From the NCBI RefSeq assembly GCF_964204645.1, contig NC_134028.1, positions 22,728,153 to 22,792,152 of the forward strand: a stretch of DNA of 64,000 nucleotides, given 5' to 3'. The notes under the pieces are model-generated. The model did no database searches. It was not told where the DNA came from and was given only the letters and a program-made list of their open reading frames with translations. The DNA comes from Tubulanus polymorphus. Taxonomy: Eukaryota; Nemertea; Palaeonemertea; Tubulaniformes; Tubulanidae. The stretch's first letter is position 1. Each line of letters starts with the position of its first letter. The translations under genes and the position numbers were made by a program. Positions 1 to 13,693 of the stretch are shown piece by piece.

Positions 1-1148
1 GGCCATCCGAGCGACGGAGAAGAAGAACTGACGATCAGAGATAGTCGTCTGCGAATCAGACGAGTTGAAAAAAAATAAATACAATCTAGACAGCGAATAA
101 TGAATACAATTATTACAACGCTATAGAATGAAGCGCGCGCTTCGGAGGCGTTCTCTGAGGTAAATCGAAACCGGCGTTTCGTTTTTTTTTTGTTTAGTTT
201 TTACCAACGTGGTCTGCGTGATGTCGTGAATTAAGCGAGGCGCACAGCGATGTCGATCAGACAGCCATGTCGTAACGGACCAGGAAAAAGCTTCGGCGAC
301 GCGATCAGTTTTTTTTAAGATGTGCCAGTTTTAAGTAATATAAGAACGTCCATGTTCACGGCTTTGTACACAGCTCCGTAGAGGTCTATTACTTTTTACA
401 ACGGCGCCAATTTCAGTCAGTGACAAGCCGCGGTATGATTTATGGTTTCTTCATTATTCGATTCGTAAATCGTTGTTGATGGCGCTAAAAGACGGTGGCG
501 CATCGCGTATTCAAACTATCGGAGCGGTGTTAAATATTTAAACAACTGCCGCGATATTTTCGCAATTCCGATATTTTACCCGGAGCTCATTTTGCGTAAA
601 CTATGACCTACCCGGAAATGACTTTATTTCAACACGAATCTCAATCACAATATCCCGCGGTAATGCACAGATTCGAAGCTCATCGTTTCGAATTTCATGT
701 TCTTTTTATTACGCGGATATCTTCCACATAATTTCTGTTGACGTCTGCAACCCGCAGGCCAGCCAACATCGTCGAGATTCAATTTATTTCGAATGTCACC
801 AGAAGCTTCTGTCGCGGGCAGAATTCGCCGTGGTTTATTTCATTGTCAATTTCAATTCTATTCTTCGCTAGCGAAATCCGCGAAAGTCAAGTTGATTTTG
901 ACGTTTGTGTTAACCTCGTACCGTTTCGGCGTTCGCATTTTATGATCGCGTGTTTGTGTCGCGTCTCGAACACGAAAGTTGATGGTAACCCTGGCCTTTT
1001 CGTGTTGGTTTTCAATCGCTCCAGCAGCGGCAGTTGGTAGCAGCAGTCCGTTCGGCGTCGAGAAAATTACACCAGAAGCGTGGCAACGATAGAAATCCGG
1101 TGCCGTTATTCTTCTAAAAGAACAGTTGTTACATTATACATATATATG

Positions 1149-1198
1149 ACCGACTTGTTCAGCGACAATATATATTTCGTGTCACTGAACAAGTCGGT
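1149..1198. repeat. Short hairpin
   Basis: ACCGACTTGTTCAG(C)GACA and its inverted copy TGTCACTGAACAAGTCGGT with a short AT-rich loop. Confidence 0.8.
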
Positions 1199-2833
1199 TT
1201 ATCAGCCAGTGCGACATATATTGCGTCGTCCCTTATTCCCGAAGCGATTTACCCCATTGTGTGTGATCTGGTAAACGAGATTTTATCCTGACGCAACCCT
1301 GGCTCGGGTATATGATAATTGACCACCACAATATCTCGTTCAATACGCCTTATCGTGTCACCCTCGCGTGTTCACACACACACACATACAAACTGGCAGT
1401 TTTTTTTTATCTATACCGGGGTCTCGACTGGCTTTATTTCATCTCGATTATGCAATAAGGCCCGCAGTTGCGACTTCTAAGAAGTCGACCATACGCCGAC
1501 ACGCTATCAACATAAAAAGAACTAAACGCATTGAGGTTGGCGGAGAGAACGGCGAAATAACGAAGAGCTTTTATACGCGGGAATGTAAGAAAATACATGT
1601 GGCAAAAATGGCGTACACAACTTTTTGACCGGACATCAGTACGACGAAAGCGTTTAGTGAATAAATTGCGCAGGTATCGTAACGAGGACCCGCGTGCCAC
1701 GTCCAGCTATCCCGCTAACTGTTGTGCGCAATAACGGGAAAACTTTTCAATTAAATGACATTTTTAGCCTCCCTCATCGGAAATTTGGCAAACCGTGTTT
1801 CTTGATAAACTCAGGTTGATCTTCGTGGATCTTCCTGGTGTTTAATTTTGGAGATTATGGACAATCTGAGAAGAAATCCGGCATCTCTGTACGAATGCAC
1901 ACTAACGCCGCCTGGTGGTTCTTCGATTGCCACAGTCAAATGGAATCCTCGATTGCTTAAATGAATTTTGACACATATCCAGAGATGAAAGTTTACGGCT
2001 TGAATGCGATGTAGGATAAGGTTTGGCTCTGATGTATTGTTGACTAAGGCAACCTTTCCTCCCTGGTGGATATACGTATCATTAACCTCGAGCACAGAAT
2101 CCACATTTTGCCGCTGCAAAAAGGCTCCTGTCTTAGCAGCTCCAGACCGTCTCTCTTCTAGAGCGTGTGATACATAGGAAGCAATTTAATTTGGTTTAGA
2201 CCGACATTGCCGCCGCCGTCGAGATTGGTTCTGTAATCGCCACTACCTGATTCGAATTCGCTATTGATAGCTGAACGAGTTTTTCTGCTGCGATATCGTT
2301 GTGATTGACCCCTTTTCGTCTCACCTATCGCGAGTGTTCTCACAGCGCTAATGAATTATGCGATCGCGCGCGTATTAGTACTTAAATCAGTTTCCATAAC
2401 GGCGTCAGAGTCGTCGTATTGAGCCTACAAACCGATATCGTTTTCATAACATCAAAATCATGTTTTTGAAGGCGTTATCAGTCTAAAACCAGGAAATATC
2501 GAGTAAAATGACTTTGTATAAATCCGTGATAACGTATTAAAACTCGATGGTCTAGTGTAGCTGCCTGCTGATGGTCAGCAAGTAGTGTTACATGTATTTA
2601 CTCCCAACTAACTGAACCACAGCTCAAACGTACGGGATACGTCCATAATACCTACGCCCAAAATCCCACACACGCAGAATCCCCGAAGTCACTTGTAGTA
2701 GACATTAATTCGAACTTCTATATTTCCAACAGCAGTATGTTCGAAACAGTTGACCATAAAATCGCCATTTGATTCAACATTCAAATAGAATCCATTACCG
2801 TCAAACAGGATTCAGTTCTGAAGTTGTAAATTC

Positions 2834-2882
2834 GAGTTAACTCTTTAACGTTGAAATTACTTTATATTCAACGAGTTAACTC
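2834..2882. repeat. Short imperfect hairpin
   Basis: GAGTTAACTC(TTTAAC)GTTGAA and TTCAACGAGTTAACTC are inverted copies, with a 6-bp insertion in the left arm. Confidence 0.7.
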
Positions 2883-2929
2883 TGAATCAAATCTCAACTC
2901 GGAACTTAAAAATTGGGTCGGGGTTGGTT

Positions 2930-3108
2930 TTTTTTACCCAGCGTGAACACTTTATAAGTTATGTATCTTTGTAAGTAAAATTGCTAAAACATTTGTGTAA
3001 AGACGGCATTCGCCGCTATGTTATTCTGTATATTGTCATATTTTTCACTCATATTGTCTAAATTGTAGACCTTGAGTTTGTCAAATAAACTGTAAACTGT
3101 AAACTGAG
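2930..3108 (+). mobile_element. Probable 3' end of a non-LTR retrotransposon (LINE)
   Basis: An AT-rich 3'-UTR-like stretch ends in AATAAACTGTAAACTGTAAA, a short tandem tail like those at LINE 3' termini that lack poly(A). No reverse transcriptase sequence precedes it, so the copy is 5'-truncated. Confidence 0.5.
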
Positions 3109-3837
3109 AATACGAAGACCAATCACTCGCATGAATATGTTACCTTCCGGATCGTATTCTCGAGTCGAGTTCTTTTACTCTTGAAGGGTCGTAACTTACA
3201 GAAACGTCAAGTACCAATAAGACGCTTATTGACGGCGCGCTGAGCGTGAAAATAGAACTCATTAAACACGGCTTTAAAATAGCAGCGAATAGCACTGAAT
3301 TCGTACTAATGAGATAGCTGAAACTACAGGGATTTCCCTGGCAGAAAAATAAACAGCTAGGATGCAGTCGAAAACTCTTATGATTTTATAACGGATTTTT
3401 ATAACGCTAAGCATAGCGCATGCGGCAACAAACAAACACCCAACAGATTTGTATGCTACCAGTTCGATGATCTGGTTTGCCCGCTACTGCATTTTGTTTT
3501 CCAAAGCGAAAAATCAGGAAACAAGATCGGAAGGTCTTTTCTGTTCGTTTGTATGTCTTACAGCGTGTGCCCAAGGCTTAAAGCCTTATTCTGATTTATT
3601 GAAACGAGTGAGTGATGTGCGTACGATTAGTGTCAATGCGCCAAAGCCAAATGTCGCTCGGTTTAATTAAAGGAATTACTTTGCAAATGTACACATTGTT
3701 AATCAAATTGTTATTCAAACAAAGATTTACATGTACACTGACGAGCAACTCACGTTTAATGCTAAAATTCAAGAGTTATTCCGGTCGTGGTATAATAGTA
3801 AATACACTAATTAGATCTTAGGCAGAGAATTCAAGTA

Positions 3838-4158
3838 GCCGAATATCCAAGAAAGCGATAACAATAAAAACCCCATTTTCTAATGAGTAAAAACAGTTCA
3901 TTGACACGAACGTTTCGCTGGTCATATCCCCCCTCATCAGGTGAAATACAAGTGGATAAATAAACCTATACAGATTTATGTACAACATAAGTTATTCGAA
4001 TTGGCATTAGAATTACATGTGCTAAATTCCGAGCTAATTACAAGCCAAGTGCGACACCTGATGAGGTGAAATGATACCAAAAACGTTCGTATCCATAATT
4101 TACTGTTTTCGCTCGTTAGAAAATCAGGTTTTTATTGTTATCGCTTTTATGGATTCGA
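3838..4158. mobile_element. MITE with about 100-bp terminal inverted repeats
   Basis: The left arm includes AAGCGATAACAATAAAAACC, TTTTCTAATGAG and ACGAACGTTT, then CCTCATCAGGTG. The right arm has the same blocks inverted in mirror order (CACCTGATGAGG, AAACGTTCGT, CTCGTTAGAAAA, GGTTTTTATTGTTATCGCTT). The outermost match extends to CGAATATCC / GGATTCG with small gaps. Internal DNA of about 0.1 kb is AT-rich and non-coding, so it is non-autonomous. Confidence 0.85.
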
Positions 4159-6477
4159 CTCCACTGATTGTGCTATACATGCTTACGTCACTAGATACTT
4201 TTATTAGTCTGTTATCCTATAGTTTCCCTCATCTCATGCTCGAATGCACGATACAATTTTACCTATCTATTAATTTGAATCTGAACTTATGAAACTGAAC
4301 TAGACAACCCTTATCTGATAACATTAAGCTTTTGTTCATTAAGAAGGTTATCGTGATTTTCAATGTACGGTTTGTGTGTCGAGCTGTGTTAGATTTCTGA
4401 ACTCGAATCGGCGACAAGATTATGCATTTTTCAATAAAGATAACGAATCTAAATTGACGGATACCTTCTTTAATACAGGTTGACTTGATTAAAATGAATG
4501 ATTCTATTAAGCTGAAGAGCGCTCGTGGACATTTTTAGAAACGCTCTACATAATTGGTCTCGTTTATCATCGCGTCACCAAGTCGAAAAACCGTTCGTCG
4601 CATATCGGTGTAAATCGATTAGACTGAATTTCACGTCATCAAGTTGAGTTCATCTCGGCGAGAGAGCGTGCGACACTTATTCGATCTGGAAAATCTGCAC
4701 ATGTCAAACTAAATAGCGATCTTCTTCTTACTCGGCGCGCACATTTTCGATTCCCGCGAATCTTAAAAGGTCATTTTCAAAACGCTTGTAAACCGGTAAC
4801 TGTCATCGACCGCATGCCGACGACTTATAGAACCGGTAATAACCATCCATCACAGCTCATTGAATATCGTCGAAATCTCGGTCGGTAATTGCTTCAAATT
4901 TTTCGAAGCCAATAACCGAATTTGTTTACTTTAAATTTGTAACTTCAGGCCCGTGCAGGGAGGCAGTTCTATTTCAAAAAGGACATTTCCCGCCAAAGGG
5001 AAAATTTCCCATTGAAAACGGACCGATCTTAAATTTTCGAAGTACGAAAATAGATGATAATTGTATCGAAATTTCGGAAAAATCTTGACCAAAATCTTTT
5101 GACACTGACTATTTGAAGGGCACTTTGTAAATTTAGGGTGTCCGTTCGCTACCCCTCAACCCAACCATCCCCTTTTGGCATGGGCCTGAAGTTCGAAAAG
5201 AAAAAGTCGGTATGGTTTGTATACAGAAAAAAAAACGATAGCAACAAAATCAATACGTTACTTTCTGGAGCAAAAAGGTTATCATTTGAACACGAAAATG
5301 AACGTTCTCGGCCTCGATATCTTCCATCACGACTAGCCGAGCTGACAACTATAGTTTCGTATTGACAGTTTTTCACTCGGCGTTCCGTTGACGCTGTTTA
5401 CTTTGTTTTTAACAATTGACGTTCAAGAAGAAGCTTGATACGCGCTGTTGACCGGGCAGATTTTTTCGCGTTACATTGTTATTTGCCTTTTTCGCGCTGT
5501 CCGCGTAATTGATCACTATATGTTAAAAACTAGTGTTGGCGGTGACTGATCGCTAGACAGAGTACTCCGCAAAACCCCCTGATTTCTTATCAGCTCTTAC
5601 CAGCCGACGAACATTTTTATCGGCAATCTCGCCCGCGTTATTTCCGTGGTCATCATCGACCTTCAATTCAACAAAATAACATGAATCAATAAGCGAAAGA
5701 TGAACGACGAACGTCCTTCGTTCAGCTGGAGACTCGTGCGCGTGGTTTATCTTGCGTTGGGCCGTAGTGCGTTGCCTTCATTCTACCGCTACGATTTGCC
5801 AGATCGAAACTCAATATCGGAATGCATCATAGTCGCGTGTTAATGCTCCGCAGCGGTTTCCGCAGGGCATTGTCGCAACGCAGCCCAACTGAACCGACGC
5901 CGCAGAATGGTACCGCACACTCTTTTGTGTCACCGCGACCAGAAAGTGATTCCCATATCTCATTATCCATTATCTGTAACGGTAAGCTAGATAAATACTA
6001 CCGACAGACCCGTGTTAATGAGGCTAATCGGGGACTAGTGTGAGCATTCTGCTGCAGTTCACATCAATGGCGAAGAAGTCACATAAGGCCCTAGATTCCC
6101 GGCGTAGTTTTTGTCGAGGACAATACAGACAGTGGCGTGCGTGAAAGTAATGTTGTATGCTTGGGCTGAATTCTCGTAAGCCATATTTTTGCGACATATA
6201 TATGAGCCATTATGAGCGACATACACAACTGCAATCTGTTCAACGTTTATATTGACGAAATGATGATTATTTCAACATGGTGTTAATGATCCGATAACGT
6301 GACAACATCCATGTTCACCTTCGCTCATACCCGCATGTCCGAAATGTAATTAGATACATAATTGTTTTCGTGCATCTGATCTTCTTCGACAATAAATGAA
6401 CTAGATCATGACATCACGAGCCATTGAGACTTTTCCTGACTGAAAAAAACTTTCCTCCGACATGAAGTTAAACACAA

Positions 6478-6605
6478 ATATAGCTGCGAAGTAGCGATAA
6501 CAGGTTTTCTGCAAAGCTGCACCATGCTACCGGTATTCAGAATGATGGGAATTGTAGAAAATCTAAATGCTAATATTGCATTGACAGTTTCGAACCTAAT
6601 ATGCA
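6478..6605 (+). repeat. Dispersed repeat, first copy (partner at 52270)
   Basis: Shares the blocks GGTTTTCTGCAAAGC, GCACCATGC and ATGATGGGAATT in the same order as 52270-52385. Flanking sequence differs, so this is a small interspersed element rather than a segmental duplication. Confidence 0.7.
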
Positions 6606-7523
6606 ACCGTACAATGCGATTCAGCTTTGAAACCGAACTTACCCGTAACGTTCAATCAATAAACATGAATTTATTTGACCAGGGATTCATTTTGGCATTC
6701 AAACTTTATGATACTGTATTATCACCACGCTTAGAAAAGGATCTGTTCTATCAAGAACTCAATCTGCTGAGTCGATCGTTGAATTAATTTACAGAGATAA
6801 GAACGTATAAGGGATGCTTCATTAGATTAAACAAATAACATTTTCTATTGGAATATTTGAATAAATACATATATTGTAGTGTAGATTGGTGTCATCAATA
6901 AGCACTAAACCAATCAATACATTTTGAATTGGTCTTGATCTCGGACCGATGTTGACATTGGTTTTTTATGGATTACCAAATCTATACTGATAAGCAATTT
7001 ATACCCGCAACACGTGCATGAGTATCAAACCACAATAACGAAGTATCAAGTGGATCTGTGAGACGACTGTCCCTGTACTAAACGGTACAACGTGATCACC
7101 AAAAATATGGATGAGATGGACTAAATCTTCGTAAAATCTTTAAGAGCGGATTCACTTTTGAGCAATTGAGTTCTGACTTTCATAACTGAGTGATCAACCG
7201 CATTATACTATACGCGCCGTTCCGGAATGCCTCTCCCCCTTCTGCTTAATTCCCATTCCATGCCTTTCCTAGGATGAAATCTATCGTTTGAAGAGATTAT
7301 GAACGCATCCGTATAATTCTTTCAGACAATCGGTTCCTTCCGTCGGGAGACGTGGGCTGATTTGTTTCACTTGATGTAGAAATAAAGAATGATCCATTAT
7401 CAGAAAGATGCAGTCCCCCGAGTCCACCGCAATCTTAGCACTGTACGTGCATTGTTAATCGGTTAATACAGTATTATAACATACAGACTGTAAGATGTGT
7501 CGGTGTGATGTGTCTGAGACGAT

Positions 7524-7565
7524 GGACGTATAAACTAGAGTAGTTTATATCTAGTTTATACGTCC
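7524..7565. repeat. Short perfect hairpin
   Basis: GGACGTATAAACTAGA and TCTAGTTTATACGTCC are perfect inverted arms with a 10-bp loop. Confidence 0.85.
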
Positions 7566-9056
7566 ACGCTGAGACGTACGCCGGACGAAAAAAGTTCGGT
7601 AACACAAATTCTATCCAACGATACCATCTTTTTAAACCGTCGTATCTCAGCTAATATTTAAGATACTGGTATAAAAAGCCGTACATTTACGAAAGAAGAG
7701 GATTTCCCAGGATTGTGCAACTGTGCAACACAATTGCCGGAATACGGAAGCTACTTATGTTATCATTGTCCACAGAAATTTTCAATTAGATAGGTCTTGT
7801 AGTTACCGTTCAGTAAGACAATTTCTTCGCCATTCAGAAATTGAGTACTCTGATTGATAGACGATTTTGTGCATTCAAGCAGGAAGAAATATTCAATTCA
7901 ATTATTTATCGCCGCATATTACTATATAAATCCCTAATGGCTGAGATTCGCTTCTTTCGGTTGCTTTTCATCGATTTCGTTCACCTTGATCATTAGAGAG
8001 ATATTTGCGAGATATTTACGGGTTTAAGAAGAAAGTTCGACCAAATTTTTGCTTTTTGTCCGGATATGAATCAAAAAGTCAAAGTATTGAAAACATTAAG
8101 AGCCGAAACCGTCCGAGCCGTCGAGCAGCCGTCAGATCAAATGACAGCAATTCTAATCAGTCTGTTCAGCTTTTTCACCTGCCACATTTACACAGTCTAG
8201 ATTTACGCTGGAAACGTTTCGTCGGTTGCGATAGCGATTTACAACAAAAGAGGCTCATACCATATTTGGATAGTGTCGGAAATGAATTCGTATACAAACA
8301 TACGTACAAGGCAGTGGCTTACTGGTGAAAGAAATTTAAGCTGCCGAAAACTTTCAGCTTTTTACTGCTGCATGGGGACAGAAGGCAGACCTCCTTTTTA
8401 GGGTCAAAACGACGGATGTTTTCTGGAAAAGTGGTAGTCAGCGACGAATGCCATTCTTATCAGTCGTGAGGTCAAAGAACAATCCAACAGGGTTAGTCTT
8501 GGGAGATAAGACCCGGACGACGTAAAGCTGGACAGAAACAAAGAGTTAGACATAAATTAAAATATTGTTCGCAGCACTGTCATCAAGCATGTCGGGCTAC
8601 ACACCAGATAGCGCCTTAGCTAAACAGGCAGATAGACAGACAAACATACAGAAAAACGGACAGACAGACAATCCAAACAGTGATCTACTCTCTAGTAGAT
8701 TCTAACTCGACCGGAATACAAGATTACCGCATTAGCAGGTGCGTGAACGTATCGGTGTTGTTCTCTTTACTGAAGATTTAATCATCCGCTGAATGCACAT
8801 CCGCAAGGAAATCTAGTCACCTGTTTACATCGACACAACAGCAGATTAGTATCAAGTTGTCCTTGATTTTCGTTGTTTCCTGTTGTTACCGCAAGAACCG
8901 ACGACGCCTCCAGAGAATACACTTAGCATATGCCGGAAAAAGCGTTCAAGCGTGACAGAGATATCTGCGATATGATGTATTTATATATGTAAATGCTTGA
9001 AAGTTATCACGTGCACACGACGGGTGCAGGTCAACCTTTCGAGTAAAGGAAAGAAT

Positions 9057-9057
<1 letters not shown>

Positions 9058-9120
<63 letters not shown>

Positions 9121-9130
9121 AGAGAGAGAC
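9058..9130. repeat. (GA)n microsatellite with a G10 run
   Basis: About 25 GA dinucleotides followed by a run of G and a further short GA block. The minus-strand frame through it is Ser/Leu-rich and spurious. Confidence 0.95.
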
Positions 9131-10484
9131 GATGAAGATCGTTTAAGAGGGCGCGATGGCGGAAGACAAGTTAGAGAGAGTGCTTCCGTTGAGGAGGGAT
9201 GGAAACAATTTGATCGAGAACCTTTCCATTCCCGACTAGTAACCGCATTGTTTGTGCGCAAATGAGAAAAGTCTTGAAGCGACGGACGAAAAACACTTTC
9301 ATCTTTAATTGAACCGAAGAGAAGCGAAAGGACGTGTACGCATTGACCGATGACTCTCAGTTATTATACCCGTCAACTATTTCCTATCGGTTGACGAGCC
9401 CGTGGTGATAATAAACGTCTACAGACCGATACAACAGAGCCAATCTTCATCGTCAAATACATTTTTGCACCGGCGGCCTCTTAACTAATAACGCGTCGAC
9501 ATGCAGTTGTCACTTGTTGCTAAAATTGGAAGCATATTTCATTTACCAACAGTTTGTATCGTGTCGTATGCGCGTTACGTGTCAGAACGATCGTGCGACC
9601 TTGCACTTTGTTCACGTGACCGACTCCATTTTGACCACCAATTCCCAGTTCAAGATCATGGAAGAGAAGTCGTTGACCTTGAATCGAATTGAATGAAAGT
9701 CGACGAATTTTGACCATATTTAGACACTTAACAAGCCTTTCCAAAAAGGCGGGTCTCAGTCTTTATCAGGCGGTAGTTTATTTTGAGTAGCTTTATTGGC
9801 TACGTGCAAATTATTATTATTCACTAGACTAAGTTTAGTAACACGAAGAAAACAATAGCGTTTCAACACGTTTAGTATTGAAGCATCAGGTGTGTGGGTC
9901 GCGCAGCTAAAGCGTGCGTCTATTAGAAACTTTTCAGCAGATATAGAAATGATCATCGGCCCTATCTGTACGGACGCGTGCCTTCTACCGGTATTTTTTC
10001 ATCAACTCGAATATGAAAGACTTCTTTTTCTGAGTCTCGGTGCACGGCGTCTAATCATTAGCCGAGGCATTGACAACAGCGCGCGTGATTACGGTAACTC
10101 GGAATCGCCGCAGCGCCATTGAATGCTATTCGCGGCTCGTATTGTTATAGTACCTATAACTAATGATTCTCTGAATTTCCTAATCCGCATTCTCCACAAC
10201 GACGACGACCTCCGGAAGGTCGTACAAATAAAGAGCTAGAATCGATGTGAAAAATGTGCGCACGTTTTAACCGGATTATCTGCAGTTTATCGAGTGTTTA
10301 TTTTAGACGGACGATCGAATTCGACATCGGATTCTCTGAATTAACAGTCCAATATTTTCCGAGTACTGAATGTGCGTAGATCGGATTCAATTTTAATTAT
10401 TAGTATCATACTGAACTGTTTCTATCTGTTTTCCTTTTTCGAAATGATTCGGACTAAAGCGGATACGACAAAACCGATCGTCGA

Positions 10485-10830
10485 ATTTTATCAAATGATA
10501 ATAATAATAGTATGTGTCTTATATAGCGCTAAATCCAGCCAGGCTGCTCAGAGCGCTTTACATTTTTTCGATATTATTACCCCGGCCAATTTTATACTCT
10601 AACATGTATCAGTCATCTCTCCCTGGGGAGAAGTAACACCGAGCTGCTAACAAACATTCAGGAGTCATCTATCAGGCCAGGTACCCATTCACTCCTGGGT
10701 GGAGAGGCAATGAGGATAAGTGTCTTTCCCGAGGACACTACGGCAATGTGGGTTCGATTCCACGACCGGGCTTCCCAGAGTCGAACGCTCTAACCGCTCG
10801 GCCACACCGCTCCACAAAGTCTGTAATCTG
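10485..10830 (-). mobile_element. tRNA-derived SINE, minus orientation
   Basis: On the minus strand the head at about 10815-10740 reads GGAGCGGTGTGGCCGAGCGG, TTAGAGCGTTCGACTC, and later GGAATCGAACCC, i.e. A- and B-box-like Pol III promoter parts. The body carries CCCAGGAGTGAATGGGTACC. The tail carries AGCGCTATATAAGACAC, then (TATTAT)n. The same AGCGC...TATATAA tail motif is seen at 60400-60450. Confidence 0.8.
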
Positions 10831-11240
10831 TGATAAATCATCAAAGATAACGAATCTAGGCAGGGACTTTTATGAAGAGAGATCAGGCATGTGACGTCAT
10901 GGTTTGCCACCCAGTTCTGGAAACGTGCCATGTACAAAAACAAAAGATAATCAAGAGATTTACAAGCTTTTGGGTCTAATCACTTGCCAACCAGGCGTAT
11001 AGTCACGTCGAAAAAGCCAGGGCGACAAGATATTTTAGTACTGTTCTGATTTACCTATAGTATGATATTCCATTCATTAGTTTTTAGAACAAATGAAGAT
11101 ATAGGAATTTTGATACCCAGATTAACCGATTCGAAACAGTAGCTGATGAAATATGTTGATGTGTTGGTCTTGACCATGGACACATGAGTTCTTTCATTTC
11201 TTTGAGAAACGCCCTGTATATAGATTCAGCAGGTTTTTTT

Positions 11241-11436
11241 GGACGCAGTTGTCTAATAGTTAAAGCCGCCAGTCACTGGACTCGTCAACCCAGGGGTCAC
11301 GGGTTCGAGTCCTGGTGGTGACTGAGTTTCTCTGTCGATGTTTTGTCTTTGGTCCCTCCCTATTTGGGAAGAAGAAACATCGAACCCTGCTTGGCGCTCA
11401 GCGGGTTGAGGGTAGTAAAGATTTTTAAAGACTAAG
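11241..11436 (+). mobile_element. tRNA-derived SINE
   Basis: The head GGACGCAGTTGTCTAATAGT and the B box GGGTTCGAGTCC are followed by TCCCTCCCTATTTGGGAAGA, AACATCGAACCC, and the tail TGGCGCTCAGCGGGTTGAGG. The 3' half matches the SINE at 24531. Confidence 0.8.
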
Positions 11437-13554
11437 ATTGTTTAGATTTAAAAAATTGCTCGCTGCAGACGAGTGTCATGTAGAAATCCACGAAGTATCC
11501 GATCGCGTCATCGAGTTGATCAATCCAACACTCGGGAAACCTCCGTCGAAGAATTGTCCGTAAGCCAATGGCCGCCAACTAGAATTCTCATTATCAGCGG
11601 TAAGAACGAGGATCGATAGACCGACGCTGAAAGAGCGTCTCATATCAGTGCTAATATCTCAACTAATCGTTTTCATTTATCAATTAGTCGCCGTGATGCC
11701 TCGATAATGGTCGTTTCGGTTGCACCGATCGGATTTTCTATCGTTTTGGTGAGATTATAAAGTACTCGTTGAGCGGCGCTTTATGGCACTTACGGTTATT
11801 TCAGCGGGTCGCGTTATGCATCTCTAGAGTGGCGGCCGGTAAAATTTAGACTAATGTCGATACGTCGCGAATGGGGAGTATCTCGACGGTGACAGATATT
11901 CCGACTACGGTCATTTCTCTGCCTGACGAAATCGCACCCATCATTTTTCCTCGATAGTGGCCATGTTTTTGGAAGAAAAAATCACACGGAAAATAATTCA
12001 TATTCATATTTATCATTTCTCTCGACGGAGGCCAAGATGTATGTAATAAGTGTGACTTTTCCACGCAGAAAACGATAAATATAAGTATAAATTCTTCAGT
12101 GTTTTTTTTCCAAACAAAAAAATGGCCGCCGTCGACAAAAATGACAGATTTGAGTATGAATTGATAATCAGTTAGAACGAAATTAATTTTCTGTTTGAAA
12201 AAAGAAATCACTGAGAACAATTCAACGTGATTATGCTCTTGGATCTACACCAAACAAGATGAATGAATATGGTTGTCGTCAGGATGCTGTCGTATTAAAT
12301 AAAGCCGACATTTCCTGACTCTCTTCTATTTTTTCCGGCTGTGGTATCGTCTTTATATTAAGGGCAATGACGTCATGACTTTCTGAGTGGTGTCACGTAT
12401 AGCCACGGTCGGGCCAGACGGAGATTGCGATCAGTCGTTGTGACTGGAGGATTCGTCGTCTCGGAATCAGTGATATACCACAGCGGGTAAAATGCGTGAA
12501 ATGGAAAACGAGTCGTGGCTTTATTGCAATTCACCCCTCGTTTTTAGCGTTTATTGGATAAATAATCGGCAATCCGATTCTGCTAGTAATGTAAACAATT
12601 CGGCTCGAACCTTTTTGTTGAACGACGACGACGTCATTCGCTTCCGTAACCGGCTTTTATATACCGAACGGGTAGCAAAAGGGTATGAATAACAGCTTTT
12701 TTCATCGATTCGTGGTGAAGCTTATAGAGTACTGTCAGAGTCTGAAAGAGCCGGGAATCGATTGACAGTACAGAGTTCAATCGGGCCACGTTACGGAACA
12801 GAGAACGATAAAGGAAAACCTATAAAAAAAACTTTTTTATAACATACAACAAGTTTAAATATCAGCGTCAAAAATCGTCATTTATTACCAGCCTAAAAGC
12901 TACGTTTTCCCAGGTATACGTATGCTACTGGAGCCGATAAGCCATCCAAGTAGCCATCAATCACGAATGATGCGATCAGCTTCGATGCCTCCTAAAGCTA
13001 GTCAATCAATCGATCTCACAAATAAAAAAAACGATCTTATTCAAGTAGACGTAGTCAACTGAATTTGCGTATGTGCTATTCACGACGTAGCTTTTAATTG
13101 AATTTCCGTTGCAATCGATTAGATCCGATCTACACACGCGCTGAGATGACTTCTACTATTTGAAATCGCCTGCTAACAAGTCTAGGCCTTTCGATATCGA
13201 TCTTACATTAAAATTGACGTGTCTTCAGTAAGTATTTGGAAACATAACGATCCTTAATCATAATCTTAAAAGATGTACTTATCACAGAAATGTGATGTAT
13301 TAGTATCGATCGGATAGAAATGTGTTTATACGGTATTTGATACGGCTTTGGTCCAGCGCAAATATCGACGGTCACTGCGCAATGGGTAACACCAGCATTC
13401 CCGCTTGATGGCGTTACGAGCACTCACGCTTATGACGTCACAATTACTTAATGCTGTAAATAACAATATATTAATTAAACTCGCTAGATTTGTAAATGCT
13501 GGTCTCAAGCTACTTAAGTAAAATTCATGTATACATATCTGTTATCTCTACTAT

Positions 13555-13693
13555 TATTCTATTCTATGTGTATCTCTATTTTCTTGTTTTTAAGTTTTGT
13601 AAATTATAAATTTTATTGTACGAATTCTTGTTACCTCTATATACCAGTGTTTGGTTAGAGCGAAATAAATAAACCTTAAACCTTAAACCTTAT
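13555..13693 (+). mobile_element. Probable 3' end of a LINE with AAACCTT tail repeats
   Basis: 3'-UTR-like AT-rich sequence ends in AATAAATAAACCTTAAACCT, continuing as a threefold AAACCTT repeat. As with the copy at 2.9 kb, the tandem tail and lack of coding sequence indicate a 5'-truncated insertion. Confidence 0.5.

Larger units (their letters stand above)
1..3837. other. No recognised gene
   Basis: Only short frames with no domain. Holds the hairpins at 1149 and 2834 and the LINE end at 2930. A CACCTGGTGG-family fragment is at 1905-1970, inside a spurious minus-strand frame. Confidence 0.5.
4160..10484. other. No recognised gene
   Basis: Intergenic or intronic DNA. Contains a dispersed repeat copy (6478), a hairpin (7524), a degenerate GACA-type run near 8630-8665 and the GA microsatellite (9058). 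The frames at 5149-5376 and 8005-8328 were examined; no domain or splice pattern. Confidence 0.5.

Noticed and set aside
1811-2119. 102-residue minus-strand frame
   Set aside because: It runs through a dispersed CACCTGGTGG-type repeat and has no domain.
10689-10943. 84-residue minus-strand frame containing GVAERLERST
   Set aside because: It is a translation of the tRNA-like SINE head and body.
11241-11340. Possible functional tRNA gene
   Set aside because: A and B boxes are present but the acceptor stem and anticodon arm do not pair; the same body and tail recur at 24.5 kb, so it is a SINE.
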